DNA of 6,757 nt from Thermodesulfobacteriota bacterium (GTDB lineage: Bacteria > Desulfobacterota_D > UBA1144 > Nemesobacterales > UBA2774). Positions 5,127 through 6,757 of this stretch are shown here, piece by piece; within the stretch, counting starts at the first letter, position 1, and the number at the start of each line of letters is the position of its first letter. Both the position numbers and the translations under genes were made by a program. Under the pieces are notes generated by a model. That model made no database searches, was not told the DNA's origin, and worked only from the letters and a program-made list of their open reading frames with translations. The DNA lies in the NCBI GenBank assembly GCA_039028315.1, contig JBCCIH010000137.1:1-6757 (forward strand), in the 5' to 3' direction.

Positions 5127-6326
5127 CTATGGGCAGGTAGCGCCTTCTCTAAATATTGCACTAACTCCTGCTGATCTTTGGACTCCCATATTGTTCGGTG
5201 TGCTTTGAATAGCAATATCATCATTTGCTGCTATATCAATACATCCGTTATCTTCACAAGTTATTTGCGTATCTCCTGATATAGTGCAAGTAAGAGTACC
5301 GGCAGGAGATGCATTATTTACACGTAAAGTAAAAACATGGGATTGTGCAGCAAATAGATTTAAACTCATTGAAACTTTCAAGTTAGAAATTGCTCCTGCA
5401 GCAGGTATTGTAAACTCAGCATCATCCTCGTTTGCATATCCACCTGATACCTGATCTATAGCGAAGAATCTGTTTTCATTAGTTGCTAGGTCTCCTGATC
5501 CTCCACTAAGCACTATAAAACTTGTAGCTCCCGCAGGTCCGGTAGGCCCGGCAGGTCCGGTAGGCCCAGCAGGTCCAACCCCTCCAGTAGCTCCCATAGG
5601 TCCGGCAGGTCCAACCCCTCCAGTAGCGCCCATAGGTCCGGCAGGCCCAACAGGTCCAACCCCTCCAGTAGCTCCCATAGGTCCAGCTGGTCCAGCAGGT
5701 CCAACAGGTCCGGCAGGTCCGGCAGGTCCAGTAGGTCCTTCAGGTCCAGGAGGTCCATTGGGCGGTCCAGGTGGTCCGGCAGGCCCTTCAGGCCCCGCAG
5801 GTCCGGTAGGCCCAGCAGGTCCGGCAGGTCCTTGAGGTCCGGGAGTACCAGGTGAACCCGGAGGTCCGGCAGGTCCTGGATCCCCATCCTCTCCATCATC
5901 ACCAGGGTTACCAGGGTCACCCTGTGGTCCTTGATTACCAATTGTAATTGTTCTTTCATCCATTTTTCTTGGTCCAGGTCCAGTCGCTACTTTTAGAAGA
6001 TAATCACCCGCAGGTATTCCTCCTTCTGGGAAATCAACTAAAATGAACTCTGATGTATTGGTGGCTATATTTAGGTTTCCAAAGCTTCCGAACATCACAG
6101 ATAGCGAGTTGGGACCAAGGTCAAAGTTAATGCCTGTAATTTGAATTTGCTGATTGTCAAAATCCACAAAGACCTCGGTAATTGTAAGTTCCGGTCTTTG
6201 TGCTGAAGAATTATCAGATACTGCTAAAGAAAGAGTAAAGATACATAACACTAAGATACTGAAAATTAAACATCTACTGGAAATATATAGTAGATGTTTA
6301 ATAACACTATTGTTATTACTAAACAT
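5127..6326 (-). CDS. Exported collagen-like protein with IPT/TIG-like and C-terminal beta domains
   Basis: A 399-residue protein. Residues 1-42 form a long leader with a polar N-region, a hydrophobic core at 20-36 and a predicted cut after SSA42, before Gln43. Residues 45-130 look like an IPT/TIG beta-sandwich: ITGINFDLGPNSLSVMFG, then an IPAGDYLLKV strand. Residues 133-268 hold 45 Gly-X-Y triplets rich in GPA, GPP and GPT, with one extra residue (Asn190) breaking register after 19 triplets. Residues 269-399 form a beta-rich C-terminal domain with cysteines 347, 357, 362 and 398, possibly the trimerisation or head unit (inference from other bacterial collagen-like proteins). A trimeric surface or secreted fibre is likely; binding partner unknown. 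The ATG at 6326 is supported by GGAGG (6338-6334). The start region can fold into competing hairpins. No sortase motif or membrane anchor is seen at the C-terminus. Confidence 0.9.
   Translation of the reverse strand: MFSNNNSVIKHLLYISSRCLIFSILVLCIFTLSLAVSDNSSAQRPELTITEVFVDFDNQQIQITGINFDLGPNSLSVMFGSFGNLNIATNTSEFILVDFPEGGIPAGDYLLKVATGPGPRKMDERTITIGNQGPQGDPGNPGDDGEDGDPGPAGPPGSPGTPGPQGPAGPAGPTGPAGPEGPAGPPGPPNGPPGPEGPTGPAGPAGPVGPAGPAGPMGATGGVGPVGPAGPMGATGGVGPAGPMGATGGVGPAGPTGPAGPTGPAGATSFIVLSGGSGDLATNENRFFAIDQVSGGYANEDDAEFTIPAAGAISNLKVSMSLNLFAAQSHVFTLRVNNASPAGTLTCTISGDTQITCEDNGCIDIAANDDIAIQSTPNNMGVQRSAGVSAIFREGATCP
5523..5930 (-). repeat. Gly-X-Y coding repeat tract (45 triplets)
   Basis: This is the collagen-like part of the gene at 5127-6326, built from short GGTCC(N)GCAGG-type units on the plus strand that encode GPA, GPT and GPV. 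Its repeat structure keeps another reading frame open over 5513-5959, which encodes only Leu/Asp-rich low complexity and is not a gene. Confidence 0.9.
5572..5679 (-). repeat. Three near-identical 27-bp units at 36- and 45-bp spacing inside the collagen tract
   Basis: Units at 5572-5598, 5608-5634 and 5653-5679 are identical apart from one base (T or G in the alanine codon). They encode the peptide MGATGGVGP within a 12- or 15-residue period. The near-identity at synonymous sites suggests recent unequal crossing-over or slippage, so the copy number may vary between strains. Confidence 0.8.
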
Positions 6327-6359
6327 CGTATTTCCTCCTCTAACTTTTTTTATGTTTAG
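6265..6359 (-). promoter_or_regulatory. Alternating complementary octamers around the start codon: possible translational switch
   Basis: In mRNA order, four segments occur: CTAAACAT (6359-6352, leader), GATGTTTAG (6327-6319, containing the start ATG), TAAACATC (6300-6293) and GATGTTTA (6274-6267). Segments 1:2 pair over 8 bp, with the Shine-Dalgarno in the loop. Segments 2:3 pair over 6 bp, extended after a 3-nt bulge by TAATAACA/TGTTATTA with a 4-nt loop. Segments 3:4 pair over 14 bp (6302-6289 with 6278-6265). Neighbouring pairings exclude each other, as in attenuator-type RNA. Regulation is inferred. Confidence 0.5.
6334..6338 (-). promoter_or_regulatory. Shine-Dalgarno of the collagen-like gene
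   Basis: GGAGG, inside AGAGGAGGAAA, lies 7 nt before the ATG at 6326. It fixes the start ahead of the unusually long leader peptide and sits in the loop of the 1:2 hairpin described for 6265-6359. Confidence 0.8.
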
Positions 6360-6391
6360 CTAAATAGACAACCTACCTTGCTATTATTAGT

Positions 6392-6420
6392 ATATTAAAC
6401 AATAGATTATTTAGAGTCAA
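6392..6420 (-). promoter_or_regulatory. Predicted sigma70-type promoter of the collagen-like gene
   Basis: On the minus strand TTGACT (6420-6415) and TAATAT (6397-6392) are separated by exactly 17 nt. Transcription starting near 6385 gives a leader of about 59 nt that includes the first octamer of the hairpin chain. Upstream, 6421-6533 is A/T-rich with the palindrome AATTATATAATT (6441-6452) but no gene. Confidence 0.6.
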
Positions 6421-6539
6421 CAAATAATATATAGTCATGCAATTATATAATTATAGAAACGCAATGTCCTGGGGTAATTTGTCGTTAACTAAAACTTTTG
6501 AGGGTTATAGGAGCGGGAATATCTATAAAGAATAAAAAA

Positions 6540-6573
6540 AGCCCGAAGAGTCAGCACTAGATCCCTTCGGGCT
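6540..6573 (-). terminator. Intrinsic terminator of the upstream minus-strand gene
   Basis: Minus-strand stem AGCCCGAAG (6573-6565) pairs with CTTCGGGCT (6548-6540) around a 16-nt loop and is followed by a run of T read from 6540-6534. It lies about 28 nt after the stop of the gene at 6601 and separates that gene from the collagen-like gene. There is no T tract in the plus direction. Confidence 0.85.
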
Positions 6574-6600
6574 ATAAATCTTTAAACTATGTAATTTTTA

Positions 6601-6757
6601 TTATTGACTTGATACAGGTGCGCAAACAACCCAAACAGTTATTAGCCAATCACCATTTACATTACGGATCTCTTCTCCACGCCCAGTCCATGCAACTGGT
6701 GGTCCGCTTGGAACACCACCTGAAGGAAATGACGCCTGAAGTGAAATTCTGTTATTG
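6601..6757 (-). CDS. C-terminal end of a probable secreted protein (cut by window edge)
   Basis: The frame is open from the right edge to a TAA at 6603-6601, giving 51 residues. It starts NNRISLQASFPSGG, continues with VAWTGRGEEIRN and ends with NGDWLITVWVVCAPVSSQ. The pattern of an S-x-P turn, an aromatic W-T/W-L-I-T-V strand and a Cys-Ala-Pro near the end resembles the beta-rich C-terminal domain found at the end of many bacterial collagen-like or surface proteins, so it may be another surface fibre. This is by eye and weak. A clear intrinsic terminator follows the stop, which supports it being a real gene end. Confidence 0.65.
   Translation of the reverse strand, partial: NNRISLQASFPSGGVPSGPPVAWTGRGEEIRNVNGDWLITVWVVCAPVSSQ

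Noticed and set aside
5513..5959. Long minus-strand open frame encoding Leu/Asp/Pro-rich repeats
   Set aside because: It is the collagen tract read in another frame. Repetitive Gly-X-Y codons keep the frame open, and the product is low complexity with no leader or recognisable domain.

Overview
The window is AT-rich bacterial DNA with short intergenic gaps. At least five of the nine protein genes encode exported proteins: four with signal peptidase I-type leaders whose predicted cut lies before Gln, and one lipoprotein. Together with two DUF3617-type secreted proteins, a TauE/SafE-type membrane protein and a collagen-like protein, this suggests a Gram-negative bacterium of proteobacterial or Desulfobacterota-like affinity. 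That placement is inference; no rRNA or other phylogenetic marker is present. I see no tRNA, CRISPR array, insertion sequence, integrase or phage gene.

Layout. Positions 1-1328 hold three minus-strand genes: the N-terminal part of a secreted protein cut by the window edge, an HU-type DNA-binding protein with a palindrome inside its predicted promoter, and a lipoprotein. The lipoprotein resembles the cut-off protein, so two related exported proteins flank the HU gene. Positions 1447-2643 hold two plus-strand DUF3617-like secreted proteins with identical cysteine spacing. Between them lies a 306-bp gap with a good sigma70-type promoter and a long hairpin about 130 bp downstream, which together look like an unannotated small RNA gene or a regulated leader. 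A 13-bp perfect hairpin then separates the second DUF3617 gene from a convergent TauE/SafE-family permease gene (2683-3417, minus).

Divergent from the permease is a tightly coupled two-gene operon (3551-5057, plus): a YegS/LCB5-type diacylglycerol kinase-like lipid kinase, then a dual-specificity/PTP-type phosphatase with an intact HCxxGxxRS signature. A kinase and a phosphatase translated together suggest that they act on the same lipid or phosphoinositide-like pool. A strong bidirectional terminator (5058-5089) closes this operon and also serves the convergent gene.

The last third holds a 399-residue exported collagen-like protein (5127-6326, minus): leader, beta-rich IPT/TIG-like domain, 45 Gly-X-Y triplets with one register break, and a beta-rich C-terminal domain. 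It has a clear promoter and Shine-Dalgarno. The start of its mRNA contains four alternating complementary copies of one octamer; the second carries the start codon. They can form mutually exclusive hairpins, and this possible translational switch is the most striking undescribed structure in the window. Further right are a minus-strand terminator and the last 51 codons of another probable secreted protein.
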